Assembly: GCA_021770065.1 (NCBI GenBank)
Contig: JAETRR010000020.1
Coordinates: forward strand, 1-63,498
Origin: Lachnoclostridium sp.
Lineage (GTDB): Bacteria > Bacillota > Clostridia > Lachnospirales > Lachnospiraceae
Direction of reading: 5' to 3'
Length of the DNA: 63,498 nt
The translations under genes were made by a program, and so were the position numbers. Below the pieces are notes generated by a model. The model saw nothing but the letters and a program-made list of their open reading frames with translations. It was not told the DNA's origin and made no database searches. Shown piece after piece: positions 26,216 to 35,023 of the stretch. Position 1 is the first letter of the stretch, and every line of letters starts with the position of its first letter.

Positions 26216-26935
26216 ATGAAAAAAGATCTACAGCATATTCTGGATATAACAGAAAAATCTATCATCGTTTCCTGTCAGGCCCTGCCCTCCGAACCCCTGT
26301 ACTGTGAAGAAATGTCTCTCATGCCTTTTATGGCAAAGGCCGCTAAGGAAGCAGGCTGCAGATGCATCCGTACCAACAGTGTCCGGGATGTTATTGCTAT
26401 TAAAAAAGAAACAAAGCTTCCTGTTATAGGTTTGATCAAGAAGACCTACGAGGGCTACGATTCCTATATCACACCTACTATGAAAGAGGTGGATGCCTTA
26501 GTTCTCGCCAAATCTGATATCATCGCCATTGATTGTACTATGCGCCGCCGTGGAGATGGTCTGACTATCAATGAATACCTTCATCAAATTCATATGAGAT
26601 ATCCGGATATCATTTTAATGGCCGATATTTCTACTTATGAAGAGGGGCTCAACGCCCAGGCCTGCGGCGTAGATTTAGTCAGTACAACTATGAGCGGTTA
26701 TACCTCCTATTCTCCACAGACTAAGGGGCCCGATTTTGAACTTGCCCGTGCATTGGCCAGGGATTTAAAAATCCCTGTTATTGCAGAAGGAAGGATTCAA
26801 TCTCCCGAACAGGCAGAACAAATGCTTCAGACAGGAGTACATGCTGTTGTTGTGGGCGGAGCTATTACAAGACCCCGCGAGATTGCCGCCCGTTTTTTTC
26901 AAGCCGTTCAGCCAAAACCTGCCTCACTCTGCTAA
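26216..26935 (+). CDS. nanE: N-acylglucosamine-6-phosphate 2-epimerase
   Basis: 239 residues from the ATG at 26216, after GGAAAGGAAAACACT. TIM-barrel with the NanE signatures VIGLIKKTYEGYDSYITPT (about 70-88), DIIAIDCTMRRR, LMADISTYEEG, and GYTSYSPQTKGPDFEL, ending with the phosphate-binding VIAEGRI and AVVVGGAITRP. It converts N-acetylmannosamine-6-phosphate to N-acetylglucosamine-6-phosphate, the step that leads to general amino-sugar breakdown. It is read away from the NanA-like gene. nagA and nagB are not in this window. Confidence 0.95.
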   Translation: MKKDLQHILDITEKSIIVSCQALPSEPLYCEEMSLMPFMAKAAKEAGCRCIRTNSVRDVIAIKKETKLPVIGLIKKTYEGYDSYITPTMKEVDALVLAKSDIIAIDCTMRRRGDGLTINEYLHQIHMRYPDIILMADISTYEEGLNAQACGVDLVSTTMSGYTSYSPQTKGPDFELARALARDLKIPVIAEGRIQSPEQAEQMLQTGVHAVVVGGAITRPREIAARFFQAVQPKPASLC

Positions 26936-26943
26936 ACACAAAA

Positions 26944-26972
26944 AATTCCCCGGCTCGAAAGACCGGGGAATT
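26944..26972. terminator. bidirectional terminator between nanE and rpsU
   Basis: AATTCCCCGG (26944-26953) pairs with CCGGGGAATT (26963-26972) around a 9-nt loop. On the minus strand the U-run is strong (UUUUUUGUG); on the plus strand it is weaker. Confidence 0.88.
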
Positions 26973-26986
26973 ATTGTCTTGCATGA

Positions 26987-27163
26987 TTAGTTAAATTTAC
27001 GTTTTCTGGCTGCTTCAGATTTTTTCTTACGTCTTACGCTGGGCTTTTCGTAATGCTCTCGCTTACGAATTTCCTGCTGAATGCCTGCTTTGGCACAGTT
27101 TCTTTTAAAACGGCGTAAAGCGCTATCTAAAGTCTCATTCTCTTTTACGATTACATTCGACAT
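26987..27163 (-). CDS. rpsU: 30S ribosomal protein S21
   Basis: 58 residues, read directly from the minus strand: starts [20 protein letters not shown], continues with [20 protein letters not shown] and ends in a lysine/arginine-rich tail RKRKFN, a textbook bS21. GGAGGGAGGTTAGG lies upstream of the ATG. It has its own consensus promoter about 80 nt upstream, and a CAGTTGT/ACAACTG hairpin in the leader just before the ribosome site. Confidence 0.97.
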   Translation of the reverse strand: MSNVIVKENETLDSALRRFKRNCAKAGIQQEIRKREHYEKPSVRRKKKSEAARKRKFN

Positions 27164-27243
27164 AATGTCACACCTAACCTCCCTCCAGTTGTATATTGTG
27201 CATTAGACACAACTGTCTGGGTTTTTCTTACTGCACAAATAAG

Positions 27244-27272
27244 ATTATAGGGGTTTGTGAAGGTTCTGTCAA
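27244..27272 (-). promoter_or_regulatory. consensus sigma-A promoter of rpsU
   Basis: Minus strand TTGACA, 17-nt spacer, TATAAT, a perfect match to both boxes. Confidence 0.9.
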
Positions 27273-27330
27273 CACTTTTTCTTGTTTTCTTAAAAAATAT
27301 AACCAAAATTTGTCATAATCTTATTTTAAG

Positions 27331-27426
27331 TTCCACAATATACCCTCTGCACATCCCTATTCATAAGAATTTCCGGCCGTTTATCCATATGTCCGTAAAT
27401 CTTTCTATGCGCATCGGGTATATTGC
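27331..27426 (-). repeat. hairpin element downstream of alaS, related to the ntpK-leader element
   Basis: ACAATATACCC (27335-27345) pairs with GGGTATATTGC (27416-27426); inside, TGCACAT pairs with ATGCGCA and AGAATTT-like arms follow. The flanks (GGAACT after one arm and AACAGC before the other, minus sense) repeat those of the 12203-12313 element, but here no gene start follows; the 3' side is AT-rich sequence before the rpsU promoter. It may double as the alaS terminator, without a clear U-run. Confidence 0.55.
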
Positions 27427-27450
27427 TGTTTTATAGAAAATTAAGGACAA

Positions 27451-30090
27451 CTATTTCACCTGTTCAGCCACAACCTCTGCCGCCTTCTCAATAGCCGCAT
27501 CAATTCCATCCGGATTCTTGCCTCCTGCCTGAGCCATGCCCGGCCGGCCGCCTCCGCCTCCACCCACAAGGCCGGCAACAGCCTTAATCAGATTGCCTGC
27601 GTGGGCGCCTTTCTTCTGTGCACCGTCCGTAGCCGTGGCCATAAGGCTTACCTTGCCGTCCATAGCGGAAGCCAGAACTACAATTCCCTCTCCAAGTTTC
27701 TCCTTTAACTGATCTCCAAGCTCCCGAAGACCGTTCATATCCACATTCTCAAGCCTGGCTGCCAGAAGCTTCACGCCTCCGATCTCCTTTACCTGAGCCA
27801 TGACATCGCCCAGAGCATCCTTAGCAAGCTTACTCTTTAAAGCATCATTCTCACTGCGCAGCTCCTTAATCTCTGCCTGGAGATGCCCTATCTTCTCCGT
27901 CAGATTGGCCGGTGTCGCCTTTGCCGCATGGGCAGCTTCCCGAAGCTTCTGCTCCAGCTCCCGATAGTACGCAAAAACACCGTTTCCGGTCAGAGCTTCA
28001 ATACGGCGCACACCTGCCGCAACACCTGCCTCGGACACGATCTTAAAGGCTGTAATCACGCCTGTATTAGCTACGTGTGTACCGCCGCAGAGCTCCTTGG
28101 AAAAGTCTCCCATGGATACGACGCGCACATCTTCCTCATATTTCTCTCCAAAGAGAGCCATAGCACCTGTCTTCTTGGCCTCCTCAATGTTCATAATCTC
28201 TGTCACAACCGGAAGGGAAGCCTGAATCTCCTCATTTACCAGCGCTTCTGCTTTTTCAAGCTCCTCTGCCGTCATAGCTTCAAAATGAGAAAAATCAAAA
28301 CGCAGGCGATCCGGCGTCACCAGAGAGCCCTTCTGCTCCACATGGCTGCCGAGAACAGTCTTTAACGCTTTCTGAAGCAGATGGGTTGCACTGTGATTTT
28401 TACAGGTATCCGCGCGCCCCTTCCCACATACCTCCAAAACTGCCTTGTCAGACACCTTCAGCATGCCCTTTGTCATGCGTCCTACATGTCCTGTCTTGCC
28501 TCCAAGAAGCTTAATGGTATCCTGTACCTCAAATTCACCGTCAGCCGTGCGGATCACGCCGGTATCCCCCTGCTGTCCGCCCATAGTCGCATAAAACGGC
28601 GTCTTTTCCACAAAGACGGTTCCCTTCTCTCCCTCCGTAAGAGCCTCCGCAAGCTCATTCTCTGTGGTCAGTACCGTGATTTTCGATTCAAAGGTCAGAT
28701 TATCATAGCCGACAAACTCTGTAGTCACAGAGGGATCAATCTCATCATAAACAGTTGCATCCGCACCCATATAATTCGTAACGGCACGAGCCTCTCTTGC
28801 CTTAACCCTCTGCTCCTCCATCGCTGCCTTAAAGCCTTCCTCATCAATGGAAAAGCCCTTTTCCTCCAGAATCTCTCTGGTTAAGTCTACCGGGAAGCCA
28901 TAGGTATCGTAAAGCTTAAAGGTATTCTCCCCGGAAAGAACCTTTGTTCCCTCCTTCTGCATCTCGGCTTCCAGATCTGCCAGAATACTTAAGCCCTGAT
29001 CAATGGTCTTGTTAAACTTCTCTTCCTCCTGGGTCAGTACCTTAAAGATAAAGTCCTTCTTTTCCTCCAGCTCCGGATAACCGTCCTTAGAGCCCTCAAT
29101 CACAGTCTCGCTCAAACGTGCCAGGAACTTTCCTTCGATTCCGAGAAGGCGTCCGTGACGGGCCGCCCGGCGGATCAGACGGCGGAGCACATAGCCCCGT
29201 CCCTCATTGGCAGGCATAATGCCGTCGGAGATCATAAAGGTAGCGGAGCGAATATGATCTGTGATCAAACGGATAGATACGTCTTTATTTTCATCCTTTT
29301 TATATTCCGCATGGGCAAACTCACAAACCTTGTCCCGGAGCGCCCGGACCGTATCCACATCAAAGATGGAATCTACATCCTGGACCACGGAAGCCAGACG
29401 CTCCAGGCCCATACCCGTATCAATGTTCTTCTGCTCCAGCTCCGTGTAGTGATTGTTGCCGTCATTGTCAAACTGGGTAAATACATCATTCCAGATCTCC
29501 ATATACCGGTCGCAGTCGCAGCCTACGGTACAGTCGGGCTTACCGCAGCCATACTTTTCACCACGATCATAATAAACCTCGGAACAGGGGCCGCAGGGGC
29601 CTGCACCGTGCTCCCAGAAGTTATCCTCTTTGCCGAAGCGGAAGATCCGCTCTGCCGGAATTCCGATTTCCTTATTCCAGATATCAAAAGCCTCGTCATC
29701 CTCCAGATAAACGGACGGATACAGCCTGTCCTTATCAAGCCCGACAACCTCTGTCAGAAACTCCCATGTCCAGGTAATAGCCTCGCGCTTAAAGTAATCT
29801 CCGAAAGAGAAATTGCCCAGCATCTCAAAAAAGGTACCGTGCCGGGCGGTCTTGCCTACATTCTCAATGTCTCCGGTACGGATGCACTTCTGGCAGGTTG
29901 TCACCCTTCTTCTGGGCGGAATCTCTGCTCCTGTAAAATACGGCTTAAGAGGAGCCATGCCGGAATTGATAAGCAGCAGGCTCTTATCATTGTGCGGAAT
30001 CAGTGAAAAGCTCTTCATGGCCAGATGGCCCTTACTCTCAAAAAACTCCAAAAACATCTTTCGAAGCTCGTTTACTCCATATGGTTTCAT
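27451..30090 (-). CDS. alaS: alanyl-tRNA synthetase
   Basis: 879 residues, full length. Aminoacylation core at 1-about 450 (MFLEFFESKGHLAMKSFSLIP...PCGPCSEVYYDRGEKYGCG), editing domain with HSATHLLQ and CGGTHV (the zinc-binding HxxxH and C...H set), a helical linker, and a C-terminal oligomerisation segment ending GGGGGGRPGMAQAGG. Charges tRNA-Ala and clears mischarged seryl-tRNA. The leader is only about 55 nt from its promoter, so unlike many clostridial synthetase genes it has no T-box. Confidence 0.98.
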   Translation of the reverse strand: MKPYGVNELRKMFLEFFESKGHLAMKSFSLIPHNDKSLLLINSGMAPLKPYFTGAEIPPRRRVTTCQKCIRTGDIENVGKTARHGTFFEMLGNFSFGDYFKREAITWTWEFLTEVVGLDKDRLYPSVYLEDDEAFDIWNKEIGIPAERIFRFGKEDNFWEHGAGPCGPCSEVYYDRGEKYGCGKPDCTVGCDCDRYMEIWNDVFTQFDNDGNNHYTELEQKNIDTGMGLERLASVVQDVDSIFDVDTVRALRDKVCEFAHAEYKKDENKDVSIRLITDHIRSATFMISDGIMPANEGRGYVLRRLIRRAARHGRLLGIEGKFLARLSETVIEGSKDGYPELEEKKDFIFKVLTQEEEKFNKTIDQGLSILADLEAEMQKEGTKVLSGENTFKLYDTYGFPVDLTREILEEKGFSIDEEGFKAAMEEQRVKAREARAVTNYMGADATVYDEIDPSVTTEFVGYDNLTFESKITVLTTENELAEALTEGEKGTVFVEKTPFYATMGGQQGDTGVIRTADGEFEVQDTIKLLGGKTGHVGRMTKGMLKVSDKAVLEVCGKGRADTCKNHSATHLLQKALKTVLGSHVEQKGSLVTPDRLRFDFSHFEAMTAEELEKAEALVNEEIQASLPVVTEIMNIEEAKKTGAMALFGEKYEEDVRVVSMGDFSKELCGGTHVANTGVITAFKIVSEAGVAAGVRRIEALTGNGVFAYYRELEQKLREAAHAAKATPANLTEKIGHLQAEIKELRSENDALKSKLAKDALGDVMAQVKEIGGVKLLAARLENVDMNGLRELGDQLKEKLGEGIVVLASAMDGKVSLMATATDGAQKKGAHAGNLIKAVAGLVGGGGGGRPGMAQAGGKNPDGIDAAIEKAAEVVAEQVK

Positions 30091-30147
30091 TTGTTCCCTC
30101 CTGGGGCCCTGTTCTAATAAGTTTCCGGGCCGCGTAATCTTCTATAG

Positions 30148-30176
30148 ATTATAAATAGAATTTGATTTCTTGTCAA
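30148..30176 (-). promoter_or_regulatory. consensus promoter of alaS
   Basis: Minus strand TTGACA, 17-nt spacer, TATAAT. The short leader carries GGCCC/GGGCC arms that could form one hairpin before the AGGAGG site. The rest of 30177-30370 shows no gene; it includes a palindrome-rich patch (about 30264-30350) resembling 951-972. Confidence 0.88.
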
Positions 30177-30370
30177 TGTTGAGTGCAAAACCAAATGTCT
30201 CCCACAGTATGGGGAAAATGGGTAATTATATCGGTACGCCGAGAAGCTGAAGCCTGCCGCAGATGCCAACGATGCCAGGCGGGACGGCTGTGAAGGAAAT
30301 TTTGCAGCCACTTGGCTCGTTGCCCGCGGAAATAAGCCGGAAGGCATTTCTCTATACTTTAAAACCTTTT

Positions 30371-31342
30371 TTACTGCCCTGCAAATATCCGTGCAATCGG
30401 CGAATCTGCCGGAAGAATCAGGATCTTTTCGCTGCTGCCCTTCAGACTCTCCTTGGCCGCATCCAGGCTCCGCACAAATGCATAAAAGTCGCTCCGCGTC
30501 TCATCCGCATAAGCATCCGAGAGAATCCGCATATACTCCGCCTCTCCCTCTGCGATAAGCTGTTCCGCCTGTGCATGGGCCTCGGAGAGCATAATTGAGA
30601 CCTCTTTGTCCGTGGTATTCTGGATCATCTGAGCCTGGGAGGCTCCCTCCGCCGTATACTGGGCCGCAATATTCTCGCGTTCGGAGATCATACGGGTGTA
30701 GACAGCCTGCTTATTGTCGTCAGGCAGATCCAGCTTTTTCACCTCCACCGCCAGAATGTTAATGCCGTACTGCTGGTAATTGTCCCCGATGCTGTCCATA
30801 ATCTCCTCAGTAAGCGATTTAATCTCCACCACCTCAGTCTTTTCCTCCAGAATCAGATCGTTGGATTCGATATCCTCCCCGGCATCAGCGGCTGTGATAG
30901 TCATTTTCCCGTCACGGCTCTTGATGATTTCATCCTGTGTCATATTGGATACCGTATTCTTAGTGGCATTGTAGACAATGGCATTGATGCGGTTCTCCGC
31001 ATTGTAAATGGAATTTGCCAGGGTCTGGGTAAACTTTAACGGATCCTCTACCCTCCACAGCACATAGCTGTCCACAATCATGGACTTCTTGTCAGAAGTA
31101 ATGACGTCCGAAGCCGGCAGATCGTAAATGAGAATTTCCTTGGGAACCGTATCCACAGACTGAATAAACGGAGCCTTAAAGGTCAGACCGGAGGCGGATA
31201 CCACGCGCTGTACCTTTCCGAACTGACGGATCAGCTTATATTCATCCTCCCGGCAGATCACAATGCTGTTGCCCAGAAGCAGAAGGAGAACAAGAGCCAG
31301 CAGATACTTCCATACTCTGCCTGCTTTTTTAACCTTACTCAT
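30371..31342 (-). CDS. hflC: SPFH/prohibitin-family membrane protein HflC
   Basis: 323 residues from the ATG at 31342, 9 nt after GGAGG. One N-terminal membrane anchor (about 9-31), then the SPFH domain (about 35-200; ICREDEYKLIRQFGKVQRVV) and a coiled-coil stalk with AQAEQLIAEGEAEYMRIL. HflC with HflK forms large cages around the FtsH protease and limits its action. The start overlaps the hflK stop by 8 bp, giving translational coupling. Confidence 0.9.
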   Translation of the reverse strand: MSKVKKAGRVWKYLLALVLLLLLGNSIVICREDEYKLIRQFGKVQRVVSASGLTFKAPFIQSVDTVPKEILIYDLPASDVITSDKKSMIVDSYVLWRVEDPLKFTQTLANSIYNAENRINAIVYNATKNTVSNMTQDEIIKSRDGKMTITAADAGEDIESNDLILEEKTEVVEIKSLTEEIMDSIGDNYQQYGINILAVEVKKLDLPDDNKQAVYTRMISERENIAAQYTAEGASQAQMIQNTTDKEVSIMLSEAHAQAEQLIAEGEAEYMRILSDAYADETRSDFYAFVRSLDAAKESLKGSSEKILILPADSPIARIFAGQ

Positions 31343-32357
31343 TGTCATTTTCCTCCTTTCCTGCGGCACTGTCTGTACCGGCGGCCGTACCAAACGGCTC
31401 TAACGGAAGAAGCTGCTGCACCTGTCCGCCCTCTTCGCCCTGAATGATAATCTTCATATCCGGCATCACATCCTCCATGGTCTCATAGAACATCCGCTGT
31501 TTGGTGATGGCCGGATACTTAATGTATTCTTCATACATGGAATTAAAACGAGCCGCCTGTCCCTCCGCCTCGTTGATGCGGCTTTCCTTCTGGGCCTGGG
31601 CATCCTGGATAATCTTATCTGCCTCTGCTTTGGCCTCGGGAATCTGTTCATTGCGGTATTTGTTGGCATTGTTAAGGGCCGTCTCTTTCCCCTGCTTTGC
31701 GGTTTCTACCTCTTTGAAAGCCGTAACAACTTCTGCGGTAGGCGGCTGGGCATCCTGAATGCTGATATTCACCAGTTGAATTCCAATATCATAGATCTCC
31801 AGTTTGTCCATAATCATCTGCCTAATATTGGCCTGAATCTCGTTCTTTCCCGTGGTCAGCACGGAATCTACACCGTAAGAACCGATGGTAGTGCGGATGC
31901 AGTTCTGGGCAATGTTATCCAGAATTGCTACCGGATCCTCGGATGCATAGAGAGCCTTCACCGGATCAGAGATACGGTACTCCGCGTAAAAATCAACCCG
32001 GATAAAATTGTAGTCCGAAGTGATCATCATAGCGTCATCCGTGTAATTCTCCTCATCATCATAGCCCACGGACAAGCCCTGAATGGTAGTATTTACCTTG
32101 GTTACGGTCTGGATAAAGGGAATTTTAAAATGAAGCCCCGGCTCCGTCACGGCTCTTGGCTGACCGAAGGTGCATACGACCGCCTGCTGCTCTTCCTGGA
32201 TGGTAAACCAGCATGAATTGGCAATCACCACCGCCAGTGCTGCAAGCACTACAACTGCAAAAATACGTTTTGCTTTTTTCAAATCCGGCTTTGCCCCTCC
32301 CGGGGACTTTCCGTTCTCGGGATCGACTTCCCGAAAATTTCTTCTGAACTGAAACAT
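31335..32357 (-). CDS. hflK: SPFH/prohibitin-family membrane protein HflK
   Basis: 340 residues from the ATG at 32357 (AAAGAAAGGAAAAATC upstream). A short basic N-terminus with a proline/glycine segment, a membrane helix at about 30-52, the SPFH domain starting SCWFTIQEEQQAVVCTFGQP, and a coiled coil that contains EAKAEADKIIQDAQAQKESRINEAEG. An upstream in-frame start at 32405 would lie inside the 64-bp repeats and is rejected. Its leader is unusual, with three tandem repeats between promoter and start. Confidence 0.9.
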   Translation of the reverse strand: MFQFRRNFREVDPENGKSPGGAKPDLKKAKRIFAVVVLAALAVVIANSCWFTIQEEQQAVVCTFGQPRAVTEPGLHFKIPFIQTVTKVNTTIQGLSVGYDDEENYTDDAMMITSDYNFIRVDFYAEYRISDPVKALYASEDPVAILDNIAQNCIRTTIGSYGVDSVLTTGKNEIQANIRQMIMDKLEIYDIGIQLVNISIQDAQPPTAEVVTAFKEVETAKQGKETALNNANKYRNEQIPEAKAEADKIIQDAQAQKESRINEAEGQAARFNSMYEEYIKYPAITKQRMFYETMEDVMPDMKIIIQGEEGGQVQQLLPLEPFGTAAGTDSAAGKEENDNE

Positions 32358-32382
32358 GATTTTTCCTTTCTTTCTGCTGCTA

Positions 32383-32580
32383 TGTATACCTTTCAGGTAT
32401 CCCATTAATTCATATCCCTTCGGGATGGGCGGACTTCGTCCGGTAAGGTATACCTTTCAGGTATCCCATTAATTCATACCCCTTCGGGATGGGCGGACTT
32501 CGTCCGGTAAGGTATACCTTTCAGGTATCCCATTAATTCATACCCCTTCGGGATGGGCGGACTTCGTCCGGTAAGGTATA
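32383..32580. repeat. three tandem 64-bp hairpin repeats plus a partial fourth
   Basis: Units start at 32383, 32447 and 32511, with a 6-nt partial unit at 32575. Units 2 and 3 are identical and unit 1 differs at two bases. Each unit contains three short stems: GGTATACC/GGTATCC region, ATCCC-TTC-GGGAT style, and CGGAC-TTC-GTCCG. The period is not a multiple of three, so they do not encode a repeated peptide. They lie wholly within the hflKC 5' leader. Confidence 0.9.
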
Positions 32581-32586
32581 ATATGC

Positions 32587-32615
32587 ATTATAGCAGAGTT
32601 CCGGCGTTTTGTATA
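32587..32615 (-). promoter_or_regulatory. promoter of hflKC
   Basis: Minus strand TATACA, 17-nt spacer, TATAAT; transcription from here would carry all three 64-nt units in a leader of about 220 nt. Confidence 0.65.
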
Positions 32616-32632
32616 CCTTCTTCCCTTTTCCA

Positions 32633-32661
32633 TTGACATCCGGCCGGATTCATATTACCAT
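32633..32661 (+). promoter_or_regulatory. promoter of the MATE exporter gene
   Basis: TTGACA, 17-nt spacer, TACCAT, about 25 nt before the start at 32686, divergent from the hflKC promoter. The spacer contains the palindrome CCGGCCGG, a possible MerR-family site. Confidence 0.65.
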
Positions 32662-32685
32662 ATCTTACAAAGGAGTATCGAAGCT

Positions 32686-34038
32686 ATGACAAAGGATTTG
32701 ACCCGTGGTCCCATCACTAAAACCATGCTGCTGTTCGCAGTTCCCATGATTCTGGGAAATCTTCTGCAGCAGCTCTATAATGTGGCGGACACACTGATTG
32801 TGGGACAATATCTGGGACCGGACGCCCTGGCCGCCGTAGGCTCCTCCTATACCCTTATGACCTTTCTGACCTCCATTCTCCTGGGTCTCTGCATGGGCAG
32901 CGGCGCGGTATTTTCCGTCCGCTGCGGGGAGAAGAATCTCGAGGGGCTGAAGGTCAGCATCGTACATTCTTTTTTAATGATTGCAGTACTGTCGGTGATA
33001 TTAAATGTGCTGGTATTCGTTTTTATCGATCCCATTCTCTGTTTTCTAAAGGTGCCGGACAGCATCTACGCGATGATGCGTTCTTATCTGTGGATTATAT
33101 TTTATGGAATCACGGCGTCCTTTTTCTACAATTTTTTTGCCTCACTTCTGCGCGCAGCAGGGAACTCCGTCACACCCCTCCTGTTTCTCGGAGTCTGCGC
33201 CGTTTTAAATATTGTTCTGGATCTTCTGTTTGTGATCCGGTTTCACTGGGGCACAGCCGGAGCCGCCGCTGCCACGGTAATTGCCCAGTATGTATCCGGC
33301 CTGGGCCTTTTTGCCTATACCTTTTTGTTCTTCCCCGAATTCCGTTTTTCCCTAAAAGGCATCCGCCTGAAAAAAGCCGTATTTTCCGAGATTGCACGCT
33401 TTTCTTCTTTAACCTGCCTGCAGCAGTCCGTGATGAACCTGGGAATCCTCATGGTCCAGGGCCTGGTCAACAGCTTCGGTCCTGCGGTAATGGCAGCCTT
33501 TGCCGCTGCGGTAAAGATTGATTCCTTCGCTTACATGCCGGTACAGGATTTCGGAAATGCATTTTCCACCTTTACCGCCCAGAACTTCGGAGCAAAAAAA
33601 TCAGAGCGTATCCGGGCCGGAATGAAAAGCGCCGTCTGCTGTTCCGTGATTTTCTGTCTGGCAGTCAGCCTGTGCGTCTTTGTTCTTGCCCGTCCTTTGA
33701 TGCTTCTCTTTGTCAAACCGTCAGAGACAGAGATTCTGGCAATCGGCATCCGGTATCTGCACATTGAAGGCTCCTTTTACTTATGTATCGGCTGCCTGTT
33801 TCTGCTCTATGGCTACTATCGGGCAGTAGAGCGCCCCGGCATGTCCGTAGTACTCACCGGAATCTCCCTGGGCACGCGGGTACTCCTGGCTTATATTCTC
33901 TCCGGCATTCCGTCCATCGGGGCTGCCGGCATCTGGTGGTCCGTGCCTATCGGCTGGATCCTGGCAGATCTGGCCGGTTTCGGGTATCTGTTCCTTATGC
34001 AGAAACACAAAAAAGACCCTCTTACCAGTATTTCGTAA
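32686..34038 (+). CDS. MATE-family multidrug/Na+ efflux transporter
   Basis: 450 residues with twelve hydrophobic segments in two similar halves. The N-terminal TRGPITKTMLLFAVPMILGNLLQQLYNVADTLIVGQYLG is the classic MATE start, and QDFGNAFSTFTAQNFGAKKSERI marks the second half. It exports cationic compounds in exchange for Na+ or H+. A MerR-family regulator is coded convergently right next to it, so drug-responsive control is plausible but inferred. Confidence 0.95.
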   Translation: MTKDLTRGPITKTMLLFAVPMILGNLLQQLYNVADTLIVGQYLGPDALAAVGSSYTLMTFLTSILLGLCMGSGAVFSVRCGEKNLEGLKVSIVHSFLMIAVLSVILNVLVFVFIDPILCFLKVPDSIYAMMRSYLWIIFYGITASFFYNFFASLLRAAGNSVTPLLFLGVCAVLNIVLDLLFVIRFHWGTAGAAAATVIAQYVSGLGLFAYTFLFFPEFRFSLKGIRLKKAVFSEIARFSSLTCLQQSVMNLGILMVQGLVNSFGPAVMAAFAAAVKIDSFAYMPVQDFGNAFSTFTAQNFGAKKSERIRAGMKSAVCCSVIFCLAVSLCVFVLARPLMLLFVKPSETEILAIGIRYLHIEGSFYLCIGCLFLLYGYYRAVERPGMSVVLTGISLGTRVLLAYILSGIPSIGAAGIWWSVPIGWILADLAGFGYLFLMQKHKKDPLTSIS

Positions 34039-34050
34039 GAAGATCTTTTT
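34009..34050. terminator. shared bidirectional terminator between the MATE and MerR genes
   Basis: AAAAAGAC..CTCTTAC pairs imperfectly with GTAAGAAGATCTTTTT around the MATE stop codon. U-runs are present in both directions, and the structure overlaps the MATE 3' end. Confidence 0.65.
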
Positions 34051-34054
34051 CTGC

Positions 34055-34948
34055 CTACAGCTCTTCCGCCTCCGGATACCTCTCCAAAAAAAGCTTATTT
34101 GCCCTTTCCATCCGCCTGCAGTATTCCGCATAAGAAGGACTAAGCCGCCTCATAGCCGGAAGGAACACTTCCGTATAACCACTGGCCCTCTGGAACTCCC
34201 TCATACACTCCATCCACCTCCCGGCAGCAGAATTCCGGTATTCCTCCGACTGTCTGTAAGCCAGATACCATTCAACCGTCTCCCTGTTTTCCTCAAGAAA
34301 AGCCTCCGGTTCCTCAACAGACCGCCTAACGCTGTCAAACATCTTCCCAATCTGCTCCGTATCAAAGCACTTTGTATTCTCTTCCATAACTTCCGCTGCA
34401 TCTTCCGGCATATGAACAGGCGGCATATGATCCAAAAAAGACAAAACCGTTTCATAAGCCTCCTGCTGCTCCTTTGTCTCCACCGGATCATTCAAAAAAC
34501 CCGAAAAATGCATACAGACAAATCTCCCGAAAAAACCGGGAAAAGCATCCAGCAGCCTGTCCCCGACGTTCTCCTGTATCTCCAGAGCCCGAAGTTCCTC
34601 CCAGATCTCCTCATAAGACATACCGTCACCCAGCTTCCGAATCAGCGCATCCCTCCTCACATTCCTCCGGGTCTTAAGTTCCTTTCGAACAGCCGCCTTT
34701 TGCAAAGCCTCACCCGTATCATCCTCCAATATCCTGCGGATATCCCCCAGCCCGATGCCAAGCTTCCGCAGCACCCCAATCCTCCTCAGTACCTCCACAT
34801 CCTCCTTCCCAAAATCCCGATACCCATTTTCCTGCATTTTAGGAACAACCAATCCCTTCTCCACATAATACTCAACAGCCTTCTTCGTCAGCTGCGTACA
34901 CCTGCTCACTTCATGAATCAGCAAATCTCTCACCTCCACTTGAATCAT
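34055..34948 (-). CDS. MerR family transcriptional regulator
   Basis: 297 residues from the ATG at 34948 (GGGGGAT upstream). The MerR helix-turn-helix and wing are at about 8-75 (EVSRCTQLTKKAVEYYVEKGLVVPKMQENGYRDF, LRRIGVLRKLGIGLGDIRRIL). The C-terminal 200 residues are helical, Glu/Tyr-rich and without cysteine metal sites; they probably bind an organic ligand. The tail-to-tail position next to the MATE exporter suggests it controls that gene, but this is inference. Confidence 0.87.
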   Translation of the reverse strand: MIQVEVRDLLIHEVSRCTQLTKKAVEYYVEKGLVVPKMQENGYRDFGKEDVEVLRRIGVLRKLGIGLGDIRRILEDDTGEALQKAAVRKELKTRRNVRRDALIRKLGDGMSYEEIWEELRALEIQENVGDRLLDAFPGFFGRFVCMHFSGFLNDPVETKEQQEAYETVLSFLDHMPPVHMPEDAAEVMEENTKCFDTEQIGKMFDSVRRSVEEPEAFLEENRETVEWYLAYRQSEEYRNSAAGRWMECMREFQRASGYTEVFLPAMRRLSPSYAEYCRRMERANKLFLERYPEAEEL

Positions 34949-35023
34949 AAGCCATCCCCCAGGGTAACAGTCAAGAGAATCCAATATCAAAATTCAAAAA
35001 ACCATAACCCACCCCAGCCAACA

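Noticed and set aside
30091..30180. Possible T-box leader for alaS
   Set aside because: The promoter lies only about 55 nt from the start codon, too short for specifier stem, T-box and terminator.
30114..30347. 77-residue minus-strand ORF before alaS
   Set aside because: It spans the alaS promoter and a palindromic patch; no ribosome site and no recognisable sequence.
32358..32405. Upstream extension of hflK
   Set aside because: The extra 16 codons lie in the first 64-bp repeat and lack a ribosome site, while the ATG at 32357 has one.
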